A stretch of 44,734 nt of DNA, taken from Flavobacteriaceae bacterium (GTDB lineage Bacteria; Bacteroidota; Bacteroidia; Flavobacteriales; Weeksellaceae). Both the position numbers and the translations under genes were made by a program. Positions within the stretch are counted from its first letter, which is position 1; each line of letters begins with the position of its first letter. Under the pieces are notes generated by a model. It was not told the DNA's origin. It ran no database searches and worked only from the letters and a program-made list of their open reading frames with translations. The stretch is from the NCBI GenBank assembly GCA_012522185.1, contig JAAYKY010000011.1, forward strand, positions 1-44,734, written 5' to 3'. This document shows, in pieces, positions 33,996 through 42,094 of this stretch.

Positions 33996-35213
33996 TTTTT
34001 CTCCATTTTTCCAAACGCCATTGGGTTTCAATTGTCCTTGATAATAAAGAATATCCCGGAAATCATCGGTCGGAAAAGAAATAAAATCCGCTAATTTACC
34101 AGTTTCCAAACTTCCTCTGTCCGTAAACCCTAAAGCTTTTGCCGCACGAAATGTAATTCCTGAAAGGACTTCCGCCATTGATAATTTTTCAAAAGTTGCC
34201 AAAATGGAAGCTTGGGTCAATAAATCACCCATCGGTGCGGAACCGGGATTCCAATCCGAAGCAATCGACAAAGAAACACCTGCATCCAAAAGCTTTCGGG
34301 CAGGCGTATATTGCATTCCCAAACCTATGGATGCGCCGGGCAAAGCCACGGCCACCACATCACTTTCTGCAAGTGCTTTGATTTCGTTTTCTCCGGAAAA
34401 TTCCAAATGATCTGCGCTCAAAGCACCAAATTCCACTGCCAAATGACTCCCGCCCGGCGTAAACTGATCGGCGTGAATGGTAATTTCAAATCCGTTTTCT
34501 TTGGCTTTTTGCAGATAAATTCGGCTTTCTTCTACCGAAAAGGCAGATTGTTCGGTAAATATATCAATTCGATTGGAAAGATTTTCTTCTTTCAGAATTG
34601 GAAAGATTTCGTTTACCAATATTTCTAAATACTCCGAATTGGAGCCTTCAAAATCACGAGGTTTCATGTGTGCACCCAAAAAAGTCGGAACGATTTCTGC
34701 CTTGGAATTATTTTTAACCTGATTAATGGCACGTAGCATTTTCAATTCATCTTCAATGGAAAGCCCGTATCCGCTTTTGATTTCGATGGTCGTAATTCCA
34801 TTTTTAACTAATTTCTGAGTGTTTTCAAAAGTGGATGTATAGAGATTTTCTTGTGATTCTTTTCGGGTATTGGTCACGGTGCTCCAGATTCCGCCACCGC
34901 TTTCGGCAATTTCCAGATAGGTTTTTCCGTTTAGTCGCATCGCAAAATCGCGCGAGCGTTTTCCGCCGAAACAGATGTGCGTATGACTGTCCACAAATCC
35001 GGGAAGCAATACATTTTTCCCGTCGGTTTCTTCCAATTCTGCATTGGAAAATTCCTTTTTCAACTCCTCATAATTCCCTGTTCGGAGTATTTTTCCGTTT
35101 TGGGTAAGAATTCCGGCGTTTGGGATGATTTCAATTTGTTCATCTTTGACAGCGCCTTTGAGAGGAATTCCTGCCAATGTGACGATTTGTGAAAAAGGTC
35201 CTGTAAGTTTCAT
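33990..35213 (-). CDS. hutI: Imidazolonepropionase
   Basis: This 407-residue amidohydrolase opens the ring of 4-imidazolone-5-propionate to formiminoglutamate, the third step of histidine breakdown. Metal-binding motifs are present: HTHICFGG (DSHTH), the IHADQF histidine, and the ASDWNPGS aspartate. The GYGLSIEDELKMLRAI and GAHMKP stretches are typical. Its last 20 codons lie in the right copy of a 59-bp repeat. hutH and hutU are about 23 kb away; hutG was not seen. Confidence 0.95.
   Translation of the reverse strand: MKLTGPFSQIVTLAGIPLKGAVKDEQIEIIPNAGILTQNGKILRTGNYEELKKEFSNAELEETDGKNVLLPGFVDSHTHICFGGKRSRDFAMRLNGKTYLEIAESGGGIWSTVTNTRKESQENLYTSTFENTQKLVKNGITTIEIKSGYGLSIEDELKMLRAINQVKNNSKAEIVPTFLGAHMKPRDFEGSNSEYLEILVNEIFPILKEENLSNRIDIFTEQSAFSVEESRIYLQKAKENGFEITIHADQFTPGGSHLAVEFGALSADHLEFSGENEIKALAESDVVAVALPGASIGLGMQYTPARKLLDAGVSLSIASDWNPGSAPMGDLLTQASILATFEKLSMAEVLSGITFRAAKALGFTDRGSLETGKLADFISFPTDDFRDILYYQGQLKPNGVWKNGEKL
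34003..34061. repeat. Direct repeat flanking the toxin-antitoxin unit, right copy (hutI 3' end)
   Basis: 59 bp, 55 identical to 33048-33106. It codes for the C-terminus of the intact hutI and begins 8 bases past the toxin stop. Confidence 0.9.
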
Positions 35214-35261
35214 GCTTTAAAAATTAATTGGGTTTAAAGTTAAGCCTTTTAGGAAAAAGAA

Positions 35262-35285
35262 AAAGCCCTGAAAATTCAGGGCTTT
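35262..35285 (-). terminator. Terminator of the YceI-family lipoprotein gene
   Basis: AAAGCCCTGAA and TTCAGGGCTTT form a perfect stem; on the minus strand it is followed by TTTCTTTTTCC. It starts 21 bases after the stop codon. Confidence 0.8.
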
Positions 35286-35305
35286 GAACAAAATTATAAT
35301 TTTAT

Positions 35306-35971
35306 TTATTGATTTTTATCGGCTGTAATATCCACTTGCAACATTACCTCGTCTTTGATAATCGAGTCACCACCACCTTGATAAACGATTCCAAAGTCCT
35401 GACGGTTGATATGGAATTCTTCAGATTTGATTGTAACTTGATCTCCTTCTACGTTAACATTTGCGCGGAATGTAATGTTTTTTGGAGTTCCTCTGAAATC
35501 AAGATTTCCTGAAATTTCAGTATTGTAATCTCCTTCTGTTAAAGTATTTACACCGGTGATTTCAAAACTTGCTTCTGGGAATTTTTCCACGTGCAAAAAG
35601 TCTTCAGACTTCAAGTGTCCGTCCAATTTTGCTTTGGTGTCTGGATCTTCATTTAGGTCTGCGCTTTCGATTGATCCTTGGTCAGAAACAAATCTTCCTG
35701 CTTCCAAAACTCCGTTGTTGATTACAACTTCTCCTGATTTCAATTTCACAGAACCGTAGTGCCCGGATTCAGGTTTTGAAGTGTCTTCAAAGATTTTTCC
35801 ACCTTTCCAAGAAACTGAACTTACGTCTGTGTTCAGTACATAAGCTACCGACTCTTCTGAAGCCGTTGCAGCATCCTGAGCATCTGTAGCTTCAACAGGG
35901 TTTGTGTTTCCTCCGCATGATACGAAAAATACCATTCCTACCAGAGATAGTCCTAAAAATACTTTTTTCAT
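35306..35971 (-). CDS. YceI-family lipoprotein
   Basis: This 221-residue protein has a lipoprotein signal (MKKVFLGLSLVGMVFFVSC) with a short Asp/Ala-rich linker, then a YceI beta-barrel (about 43-221, from AYVLNTDVSSVSWKGGKIF to KDEVMLQVDITADK). YceI proteins are lipocalin-like and bind isoprenoid-type lipids in some species; the ligand is unknown here. Conserved segments GHYGSVKLKSGEV and HINRQDFGIVYQGG are visible. It has a TATTTTTG promoter element upstream and a terminator, so it is a single-gene unit. Confidence 0.92.
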   Translation of the reverse strand: MKKVFLGLSLVGMVFFVSCGGNTNPVEATDAQDAATASEESVAYVLNTDVSSVSWKGGKIFEDTSKPESGHYGSVKLKSGEVVINNGVLEAGRFVSDQGSIESADLNEDPDTKAKLDGHLKSEDFLHVEKFPEASFEITGVNTLTEGDYNTEISGNLDFRGTPKNITFRANVNVEGDQVTIKSEEFHINRQDFGIVYQGGGDSIIKDEVMLQVDITADKNQ

Positions 35972-35989
35972 TTTCTTTTAATTTTTAGG

Positions 35990-35997
35990 CAAAAATA
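35990..35997 (-). promoter_or_regulatory. -7 promoter element of the YceI-family gene
   Basis: The minus strand reads TATTTTTG, a full TAnnTTTG match 18 bases upstream of the start at 35971. Confidence 0.45.
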
Positions 35998-36097
35998 AGC
36001 AAAATATATACCCTAATGAATTGATGTATGATAAGGAATTTTAATGAACTGATAAATTTTCGAAAAAACTTGGGTAATATTGTATAGATTTTACTTC

Positions 36098-37066
36098 ATG
36101 CTCAGTATTAAAAATTTAAATTTTAGTTTTTCACCCCAAATTCGGGTACTAAAAAATTTGGACTTCCAAATCGAGAAGGGAGAGTTCACAGCTATTTTAG
36201 GCGAAAGTGGGAGTGGAAAATCGAGTCTTTTAAAATTGATTTATGGTTTAGAAGATGCGGATTTGGGCGAAATTTATTTTCAAAATGAAATCATTAGAGG
36301 TCCAAAGTTTAATTTAATACCCGGACATCCCAAAATGAAATTTGTGCCGCAAGAATTTGATTTACTCGATTATGTAACGGTAGCCGAAAATGTGGGAAAA
36401 TACCTAAGCAATTTTAATTTGCCATTGAAAAAAGAAAACATTGAAAATGCTTTGGACGTAGTACGTTTATTGGATTTCAAAAACGATTTTCCCAATCAAC
36501 TCAGCGGAGGACAGCGACAAAGAGTTTCCATTGCGAGAGCCTTGGCGGCCAATCCGGAGTTACTTTTGCTCGACGAACCTTATTCGCACTTAGATCAGCC
36601 CCTAAAAATTGAGATACGGAAAAGCATCCGCAATTGGGCCAAAGAAACCAATTCTACGCTTATCATCACGACGCACGATATGCAGGATGCATTGGAGTAT
36701 TCCGATAAAATTATCATCTTGAAAGATGGTGAAATCATTCAAACGGATACCCCAGAGAATTTGAGGAAAACTCCCGCTAATGAATACGTAGCTGCTTTGT
36801 TGGGCGAATATTCGATAATCACTGCAAAGGAAATGAGCAATTTATTTCAAATTGAAATACCCATCGACAAGAAAGCAATTGTTTTTCCAGATGAAATAGA
36901 AGTTTCAGAAGAAGGTACCGAATTCGAAATCAAAGATTTGCGGTTTCAGGGAAGAGATTATCTGGTAGAAGCTGTAAATGAAAGTCTTTCGCTGAAGTTT
37001 TACCTTGTCCATTTTCCTTCCAACGAGCTCATTAAACTTAAAATTCGAAATTATCGACTTGTCTAA
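36098..37066 (+). CDS. ABC transporter ATP-binding protein, MalK/PotA-like, without a partner
   Basis: This 322-residue ATPase has Walker A GESGSGKSS, the signature LSGGQRQRVSIARA, Walker B LLLLDEPYSHLD and the H-loop TTHD. The C-terminal 90 residues (from EYSIITAKEMSNLF) form a small beta domain like the TOBE region of import ATPases. ATG 36098 is preferred to the upstream TTG at 36080. No permease or binding protein gene is nearby, so its partner must be elsewhere. Substrate unknown. Confidence 0.88.
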   Translation: MLSIKNLNFSFSPQIRVLKNLDFQIEKGEFTAILGESGSGKSSLLKLIYGLEDADLGEIYFQNEIIRGPKFNLIPGHPKMKFVPQEFDLLDYVTVAENVGKYLSNFNLPLKKENIENALDVVRLLDFKNDFPNQLSGGQRQRVSIARALAANPELLLLDEPYSHLDQPLKIEIRKSIRNWAKETNSTLIITTHDMQDALEYSDKIIILKDGEIIQTDTPENLRKTPANEYVAALLGEYSIITAKEMSNLFQIEIPIDKKAIVFPDEIEVSEEGTEFEIKDLRFQGRDYLVEAVNESLSLKFYLVHFPSNELIKLKIRNYRLV

Positions 37067-37067
37067 A

Positions 37068-37772
37068 TCAAAATTTCAAATAAAAATCCCGTGTCAACGC
37101 AATGTATTCTTCGGTATAAATATTTCGGGATAATTCAAGGGTCAATTCACTTATTTCAGGTTGGGTTTGAATCCGTGATAAAAGAAGAAGACTTCGTTTG
37201 AAAGGTGCATTTTCATTGCCTTTCACATGCGTGATTTTATTGGGATACAATCCATACATTTCGGCCAAATCCAAAAATTCAGCCTCAGAATTATACGGAA
37301 TAATCACCGCTAGTTTTCCATCTGATTTCAATTGGATTTCGGAATGAAATATCAAATCCGAAAACTTCAATTCTGATTGTTGACGAGCGGTATTTCTTGA
37401 AGAATTTTGCTTGTGCGTCAACTCGAAAAAAGGTGGATTACTAACAATTAAATCAAATTTCTCTGGAGAGTCATACTTCTGAAGAGAACGGTGCATAGCA
37501 GAAATTCGCTCATGAAACGGACTTTCTTCGAAGTTATATTTTGCTTCTTCAAAGGAGTCGCTATCGATTTCAATGGCAGTAATTTGAGCTTTTGGATAAC
37601 GCTGCGCTAGCATCAGGCTGATCAATCCCGTTCCGGTTCCAATGTCCAGGATTCTCGTTGGATTTTCGGTTTTTACCCAAGCTCCGAGCAAAACTCCATC
37701 GGTTCCGATTTTCATGGCAGACTTTTCCTGTACAACGGAAAAGGATTTAAATCTAAAAACTGCTTTTGACAT
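37068..37772 (-). CDS. tRNA1(Val) adenine-37 N6-methyltransferase-like
   Basis: This 234-residue protein has the Rossmann methyltransferase motif LDIGTGTGLISLMLA and the catalytic SNPPFF (N-P-P-F) used for N6-methyladenine. The N-terminal RFKSFSVVQEKSAMKIGTDGVLLGAWV is the hallmark of the TrmN6 (YfiC) family. It most likely methylates A37 of a tRNA. The start at 37772 overlaps the kinase gene end by 20 bases, so it is translated from the same operon. It converges with the ABC ATPase gene with 1 bp between stops. Confidence 0.9.
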   Translation of the reverse strand: MSKAVFRFKSFSVVQEKSAMKIGTDGVLLGAWVKTENPTRILDIGTGTGLISLMLAQRYPKAQITAIEIDSDSFEEAKYNFEESPFHERISAMHRSLQKYDSPEKFDLIVSNPPFFELTHKQNSSRNTARQQSELKFSDLIFHSEIQLKSDGKLAVIIPYNSEAEFLDLAEMYGLYPNKITHVKGNENAPFKRSLLLLSRIQTQPEISELTLELSRNIYTEEYIALTRDFYLKF

Positions 37773-39201
37773 AAGGAATTTTGATGATGAATTCCGTTCC
37801 GCGATTTTCTTCGCTTTGGTAACGGATCACGCCGTTGTAATCTTCAACAATTTTTTTGACCATTGCCAATCCAAGTCCCATACCACCAGTCGTGGTGGTG
37901 AATTTGGGTTCAAATATTTTATCTCCCAAATTTGGTGGAATTCCTACTCCATTGTCGGAAATACGAATGACAATTTGGTCTTTCATTTTCTGAAGAATAA
38001 CATGAACTTCGGGTTTACGTTCATTAGGAACCGCTTGAATGGCATTTTTAACCAAGTTGGTAATGACACGAATCAGATAAATCCTATCGAAATGAATTTT
38101 AAATTCCTTCACGGTAGAATCAAAATGAACCATATTTTCTTGGAAAATCTCCAGTGCGGTTTCAATCGTTGCTACCGCATCAATTTCCTCGTCTTTCCGA
38201 ATTGGCATTCGAGCAAAATCTGAAAAAGCTTCCGCAATCGCCGACATCGTATCGATTTGGGTCACCAAAGTATCTGACAAATCTTTCAATTTTTCCTTTG
38301 CATTGGGGTTGTTTGGGTCGTATTTTCTCACATAATTCTGAATCATCATTCGCATCGGCGTCAGCGGATTTTTGATCTCGTGTGCAACTTGTTTGGCCAT
38401 TTCACGCCATGCTTCTTCACGTTCGGTCAAGGCTAATAAATTGGATTGATGATTGAGTTTTTCCAACATTTCATTATAGGAATCTACCAAAGGTCGAAGT
38501 TCATCTTTTCGTTGATAATCAATGGGTTTATTGTGAATTACCACATCGGTTTGTTTGATTTTAGCCGCAATTAAATCGATTTTTTTGGTGATTTGCTTTG
38601 CCATAAACCAAGATAAAATTCCACCGACGATTAAGACAAATAACATCACGCCCGCAAATCGGTTGAGAAGCGAATACATATTGTCGCGAAAGAAAGAATT
38701 ATCGGATTTATAAGGCAAATTGATAATTGCAACCGGCTCGCCTTTGAAGTTGGTAATGTATCGGTAAGTCGCCAAAACCGTTTTGTCTTTTCCGACGGTT
38801 ACGGGTACTTCGAGGTATTCTAAATTTCGGGATAAGCTGTCCAAAACCTGCTGAGGAAGAACTCTTTTGGGGTATCCATTGGGTTCGGTTGAACGGAAAA
38901 GATTTCCACGAATGTCAAAAACATTGATATCGGTTTTGTGAACGTCTGCAATTCCGAGAATGGAATTTTCTAAAATCAAAAAAATATTATCATCGTTTGC
39001 GATTTCTGGATAGCGATCCAGTTCATAATCAATGGCAGCTATGACTTCTCTTTCTTTATTTTTCAAAAGATTTTCTGCAAATCCCTGATATTGTTCGCGG
39101 AAGCTATAATTGGTGACCAATAAAATGGAGACCGATGTAAATAGAATTACTAAAAACATCGCTGCAAAAATTCTTTGTGATAATTTGAGCCTTTCGAACA
39201 T
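37753..39201 (-). CDS. NtrY-like sensor histidine kinase
   Basis: This 482-residue protein has an N-terminal membrane helix (about 10-31), a periplasmic domain (about 32-178), a second helix (about 179-200), HAMP (about 200-252), and a HisKA-type domain with His274 in AHEIKNPLTPM. The HATPase region has NLVKNAIQAVP, DNGVGIPP and GGMGLGLAMVKK. It is close to NtrY-type kinases, with no PAS domain seen. No response regulator gene is near, so it is an orphan. It is the third gene of a compact minus-strand unit, 2 bp from the riboflavin synthase gene. Confidence 0.9.
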   Translation of the reverse strand: MFERLKLSQRIFAAMFLVILFTSVSILLVTNYSFREQYQGFAENLLKNKEREVIAAIDYELDRYPEIANDDNIFLILENSILGIADVHKTDINVFDIRGNLFRSTEPNGYPKRVLPQQVLDSLSRNLEYLEVPVTVGKDKTVLATYRYITNFKGEPVAIINLPYKSDNSFFRDNMYSLLNRFAGVMLFVLIVGGILSWFMAKQITKKIDLIAAKIKQTDVVIHNKPIDYQRKDELRPLVDSYNEMLEKLNHQSNLLALTEREEAWREMAKQVAHEIKNPLTPMRMMIQNYVRKYDPNNPNAKEKLKDLSDTLVTQIDTMSAIAEAFSDFARMPIRKDEEIDAVATIETALEIFQENMVHFDSTVKEFKIHFDRIYLIRVITNLVKNAIQAVPNERKPEVHVILQKMKDQIVIRISDNGVGIPPNLGDKIFEPKFTTTTGGMGLGLAMVKKIVEDYNGVIRYQSEENRGTEFIIKIPYVKSSF

Positions 39202-39203
39202 AT

Positions 39204-39791
39204 TTATCGGTTCATCAATCGCTGAACATATTTCCCGATGATATCAAATTCTAAATTTACGATGTCTCCCGGACTTAATTGATGCAAATTTGTGTTTTCC
39301 CAAGTATAGGGAATGATAGCTACCGAAAATTTACCTTTTTGAGAGTCCACCACGGTTAGGCTGATTCCATTTACACAGATAGATCCTTTGGGAACGGTGA
39401 GATTTCCGGTCAAATCTTCATCGTATTCAAAATCTAATAAATAGCTTCCATTTTCATTTCGGATGGATTTCAAACTGGCCGTTTGATCTACATGACCTTG
39501 TACCACATGACCGTCCAAGCGATCGCTCACACGCAGACATCTCTCCAAATTTATCTTGTCGCCTTCCGAAACCTTTCCCAAATTGGTTTTTTTCAAAGTT
39601 TCATCAATCGCCGTTACTTTATAAAGTTTATCCTTTATCTCCACAACTGTCAGGCAAATCCCGTTGTGGGCAATGCTTTGGTCAATTTTTAATTCATTTG
39701 TAAAATCAGATTCCAGCCAGAGATGAAGATTGCCAGCTTCTTTTTCAAGCTTTACGATGATTCCCATACTTTCGACTATACCGGTAAACAC
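39204..39791 (-). CDS. ribE: Riboflavin synthase (alpha chain)
   Basis: This 195-residue enzyme makes riboflavin from two molecules of 6,7-dimethyl-8-ribityllumazine. It starts MFTGIVESMG, the almost invariant N-terminus, and has two lumazine-binding domains (1-97 and 98-195) with NGICLTVVEI and NGISLTVVDS as the repeated cores. VQGHVDQTA marks the second domain. The start ATG at 39791 is certain. It lies 8 bp after the M28 peptidase gene and 2 bp before the kinase gene. Confidence 0.97.
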   Translation of the reverse strand: MFTGIVESMGIIVKLEKEAGNLHLWLESDFTNELKIDQSIAHNGICLTVVEIKDKLYKVTAIDETLKKTNLGKVSEGDKINLERCLRVSDRLDGHVVQGHVDQTASLKSIRNENGSYLLDFEYDEDLTGNLTVPKGSICVNGISLTVVDSQKGKFSVAIIPYTWENTNLHQLSPGDIVNLEFDIIGKYVQRLMNR

Positions 39792-39799
39792 AGTTCGTT

Positions 39800-40957
39800 T
39801 TATTTATGTTGAACAATAATTTTTTGATTGGATACAGAATTTCCATTGGAAATTTTCAATATATAAATTCCATCTGCCAGTCCCGATGTATTGATTTGGA
39901 AATCATTTTGTTGAAATTTTTCTTCCAAAAGAATTCTTCCTGAAAGATCCATCAACTGTACATTTTGAATTTCATTTCCTTGTGTATTCACTTGAATGAA
40001 TCGATCAGCGGGATTGGGGAAAATTTTGATTTTGGATGAATCTATTTCATGAATTCCCATGGTTTCAGTGGCTTGTGCAAAATGGCAAACTGCTCCCAAA
40101 GTTCCTTTTGCTACTTTGTGAATGAATTCAAAATCCAGATTTTCCAAAGTGTCCTGCGGAGTATGTGGATAAGGCGAAACATTGTATTCATAAATTCCTG
40201 TAATCACGAAGCCTTCTTCTTGAAAGGGAACATAGTCCGAGCCATAGGCATAACTCAAATCCGTAAACAAACCGCCATAGGTTTCCATATAATTCATCAG
40301 GTCGTTTGTATAAGCTGCTGATTCTGAATTGTTATGATGGGGTGAAGATTCATCTTGCTCACAGGTAATCGTATCATTGATTTGCCCAGCAACTCCTCCC
40401 ACTTGGTCGATATTAAACACCAAACGAATGTCCAGATTTTGGGGAATTACAATGTCTTCCACGTATTGATAACTTCCGAATAGTCCCCATTCTTCAGCTG
40501 TAAAATGAATGAATTTAATGGAGTATTCGGTAGAAATATCTTTTAAAATACGAGCCGTTTCCAAAATCACGGCCGTTCCGCTTCCGTTATCATTCGCGCC
40601 CGGTCCATTAACCGTATCATAATGTCCATCCACGATGATGTAAGTGTCCGGATAAAGCGTTCCAGTTTTGGTAACGATCAGATTATAACCCGATTGTCCA
40701 TAGGCATTGACTTCGTGAAGTTCGATGTCTGTGTATCCCCAAGACTGGTATAGATCTTTCATCCAGTTCAATGCATTTTCTTCAGCTGCAGAACCTAAGG
40801 TTTTCTCTCCAAATCCGGCAAGTTCCGTCAGGTTTTCTTCGACTTCTGTATAGCTTACCTGATCCACAAGGCTTTGATAAAAAACATTGGGCAATTGTGC
40901 TTGAACTGAAATGGAAAATAAGAATCCAACTAAAATAAATGGTATTAATTTCATCAA
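39800..40957 (-). CDS. Secreted M28 zinc peptidase with T9SS sorting domain
   Basis: This 385-residue protein has a signal peptide (to about 20, ILVGFLFSISVQAQ) and an M28 aminopeptidase domain. The zinc site is visible in VDGHYDTVNGPGANDNGSG and HFTAEEWGLFGS. A type A sorting domain ends it (about 310-385, KIFPNPADRFIQVNTQ to LADGIYILKISN). It is secreted by the type IX system, probably to cut peptides outside the cell. It is the first gene of a tight minus-strand unit with ribE. Confidence 0.92.
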   Translation of the reverse strand: MMKLIPFILVGFLFSISVQAQLPNVFYQSLVDQVSYTEVEENLTELAGFGEKTLGSAAEENALNWMKDLYQSWGYTDIELHEVNAYGQSGYNLIVTKTGTLYPDTYIIVDGHYDTVNGPGANDNGSGTAVILETARILKDISTEYSIKFIHFTAEEWGLFGSYQYVEDIVIPQNLDIRLVFNIDQVGGVAGQINDTITCEQDESSPHHNNSESAAYTNDLMNYMETYGGLFTDLSYAYGSDYVPFQEEGFVITGIYEYNVSPYPHTPQDTLENLDFEFIHKVAKGTLGAVCHFAQATETMGIHEIDSSKIKIFPNPADRFIQVNTQGNEIQNVQLMDLSGRILLEEKFQQNDFQINTSGLADGIYILKISNGNSVSNQKIIVQHK

Positions 40958-40995
40958 TAATAAATAAGGGATAAAAGTACAATAAAATAAAAAAA

Positions 40996-41027
40996 ATAAC
41001 CCTTTAACCTTAAAATTAAAGGGTTAT
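40996..41027 (-). terminator. Terminator of the bacilliredoxin gene
   Basis: ATAACCCTTTAA (40996-41007) and TTAAAGGGTTAT (41016-41027) form a perfect 12-bp stem; on the minus strand it is followed by a long T-rich tail. Confidence 0.85.
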
Positions 41028-41048
41028 CACTATTTTTAAAATTTGCAA

Positions 41049-41459
41049 TTAAGCGTATTCTTGATAAGCTTCCTTTAGGTTTTCTGCGATGGCTTCGGCC
41101 GAATGACCTTCGATATGATGGCGTTCCAACATATGAACCAAATCACCATCTTTGAACAAAGCTACAGCCGGTGAGCTTGGAGGAAATGGCATCAAATATT
41201 CACGAACACGTTTTACCGCATCTAGGTCAAAACCTGCAAAAACAGTTGTCAAATTATCGGGCAATTTATCTCCTGTCAACGACATCAAAACACCGGGACG
41301 AGCCGCTCCTGCAGCACAACCACATACACTGTTGATCATCACCAATGTAGTGCCTTGTTTTTTCATCGCTTCATCAACCTTTTCGACCGTGGTCAAATCT
41401 TCAAATCCATTGAGCGTCAATTGCTCTTTCATGGGAATTACAATATCTTCTGGATACAT
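41049..41459 (-). CDS. BrxA/BrxB-family bacilliredoxin
   Basis: This 136-residue thioredoxin-fold protein has the family motif CGC (Cys46-Gly-Cys48, NSVCGCAAGAARPGV) in place of CxxC. It likely removes bacillithiol or a similar thiol from proteins, or has a disulfide isomerase-like role. Further conserved parts are FAGFDLDAVKRVREYLMPFPPSSPA and HMLERHHIEGHSAE. It has its own TAATTTTG promoter element at 41483-41490 and a terminator. It is divergent from rnpA. Confidence 0.94.
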   Translation of the reverse strand: MYPEDIVIPMKEQLTLNGFEDLTTVEKVDEAMKKQGTTLVMINSVCGCAAGAARPGVLMSLTGDKLPDNLTTVFAGFDLDAVKRVREYLMPFPPSSPAVALFKDGDLVHMLERHHIEGHSAEAIAENLKEAYQEYA

Positions 41460-41482
41460 TTTTTAAATTTTAAATTTATATA

Positions 41483-41490
41483 CAAAATTA
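41483..41490 (-). promoter_or_regulatory. -7 promoter element of the bacilliredoxin gene
   Basis: The minus strand reads TAATTTTG, a full TAnnTTTG match 23 bases upstream of the ATG. Confidence 0.5.
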
Positions 41491-41520
41491 GGCAATCTTT
41501 CTATATTTAGCCGAATGAAT

Positions 41521-41528
41521 TACCTTTG
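41521..41528 (+). promoter_or_regulatory. -7 promoter element of rnpA
   Basis: TACCTTTG matches TAnnTTTG exactly and lies 29 bases before the rnpA ATG. Divergent from the bacilliredoxin promoter 30 bases away. Confidence 0.5.
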
Positions 41529-41557
41529 AATTAATTATAGACAGATAATCGGAATTG

Positions 41558-41938
41558 ATGAAACTTACTCTGGGAAAAGACAAACGCCTGAAAAGTCGAA
41601 AAAAAATTGACCAATTATTTATTTCTGGACAGAAAACCCAGAAATTTCCTATCAGAGCTATGTTTATTCTCAATTCTCAAGAAGAAAATGCAGTAAAAAT
41701 TTCGGTAAGCGTTCCAAAAAGATTGTTTAAAAAAGCCGTGGATCGAAATCTTTTGAAACGACGAATGAGAGAAGCTTTTCGGATTCATCAACTTCAATTG
41801 AAAACCCAAGGAAATCTGGAAATAATGTTTATTTATACTTCCCCTCAAATCCTGGAATTTTCCAAAATAGAAAAATCTATGCTTTCGTTGATCGATTATC
41901 TAAATTCGATTTCAAACGATAATAATTCAGAAAAATAA
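41558..41938 (+). CDS. rnpA: Ribonuclease P protein component
   Basis: This 126-residue basic protein is the protein part of RNase P, which trims tRNA 5' ends. The central RNR-type motif is RNLLKRRMREAFR, with KISVSVPKRLFKKAVDRN before it. ATG 41558 is preferred to a TTG at 41555. It is not next to rpmH or dnaA, which is common outside Bacillota and Proteobacteria. Its last 62 bases overlap a convergent small membrane protein gene. Confidence 0.95.
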   Translation: MKLTLGKDKRLKSRKKIDQLFISGQKTQKFPIRAMFILNSQEENAVKISVSVPKRLFKKAVDRNLLKRRMREAFRIHQLQLKTQGNLEIMFIYTSPQILEFSKIEKSMLSLIDYLNSISNDNNSEK

Positions 41939-42092
41939 AGCAAAGAATCAATCCACAAATTCCAGCTCCCAATCCGATGATAAACGGACGATTTGAAGCA
42001 TCTAAAATACCCAATCCATAATCAATGGAAACAAGGTTGTAAATAAAGGAACCCAGAAGAAGAACCAATGCGATATAAATAATTTTTTTCAT
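41877..42092 (-). CDS. Small membrane protein of unknown function
   Basis: This 71-residue protein has two membrane helices (about 4-20 and 38-60) and a charged C-terminus. It follows the MarC-family gene by 2 bp, so the pair is likely translated together. Its 3' end overlaps rnpA by 62 bases. Its function is not known; the sequence is regular enough (MKKIIYIALVLLLGSFIYNLV) to be a real gene. Confidence 0.7.
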   Translation of the reverse strand: MKKIIYIALVLLLGSFIYNLVSIDYGLGILDASNRPFIIGLGAGICGLILCFIFLNYYRLKSNLDNRSTKA

Positions 42093-42094
42093 TT

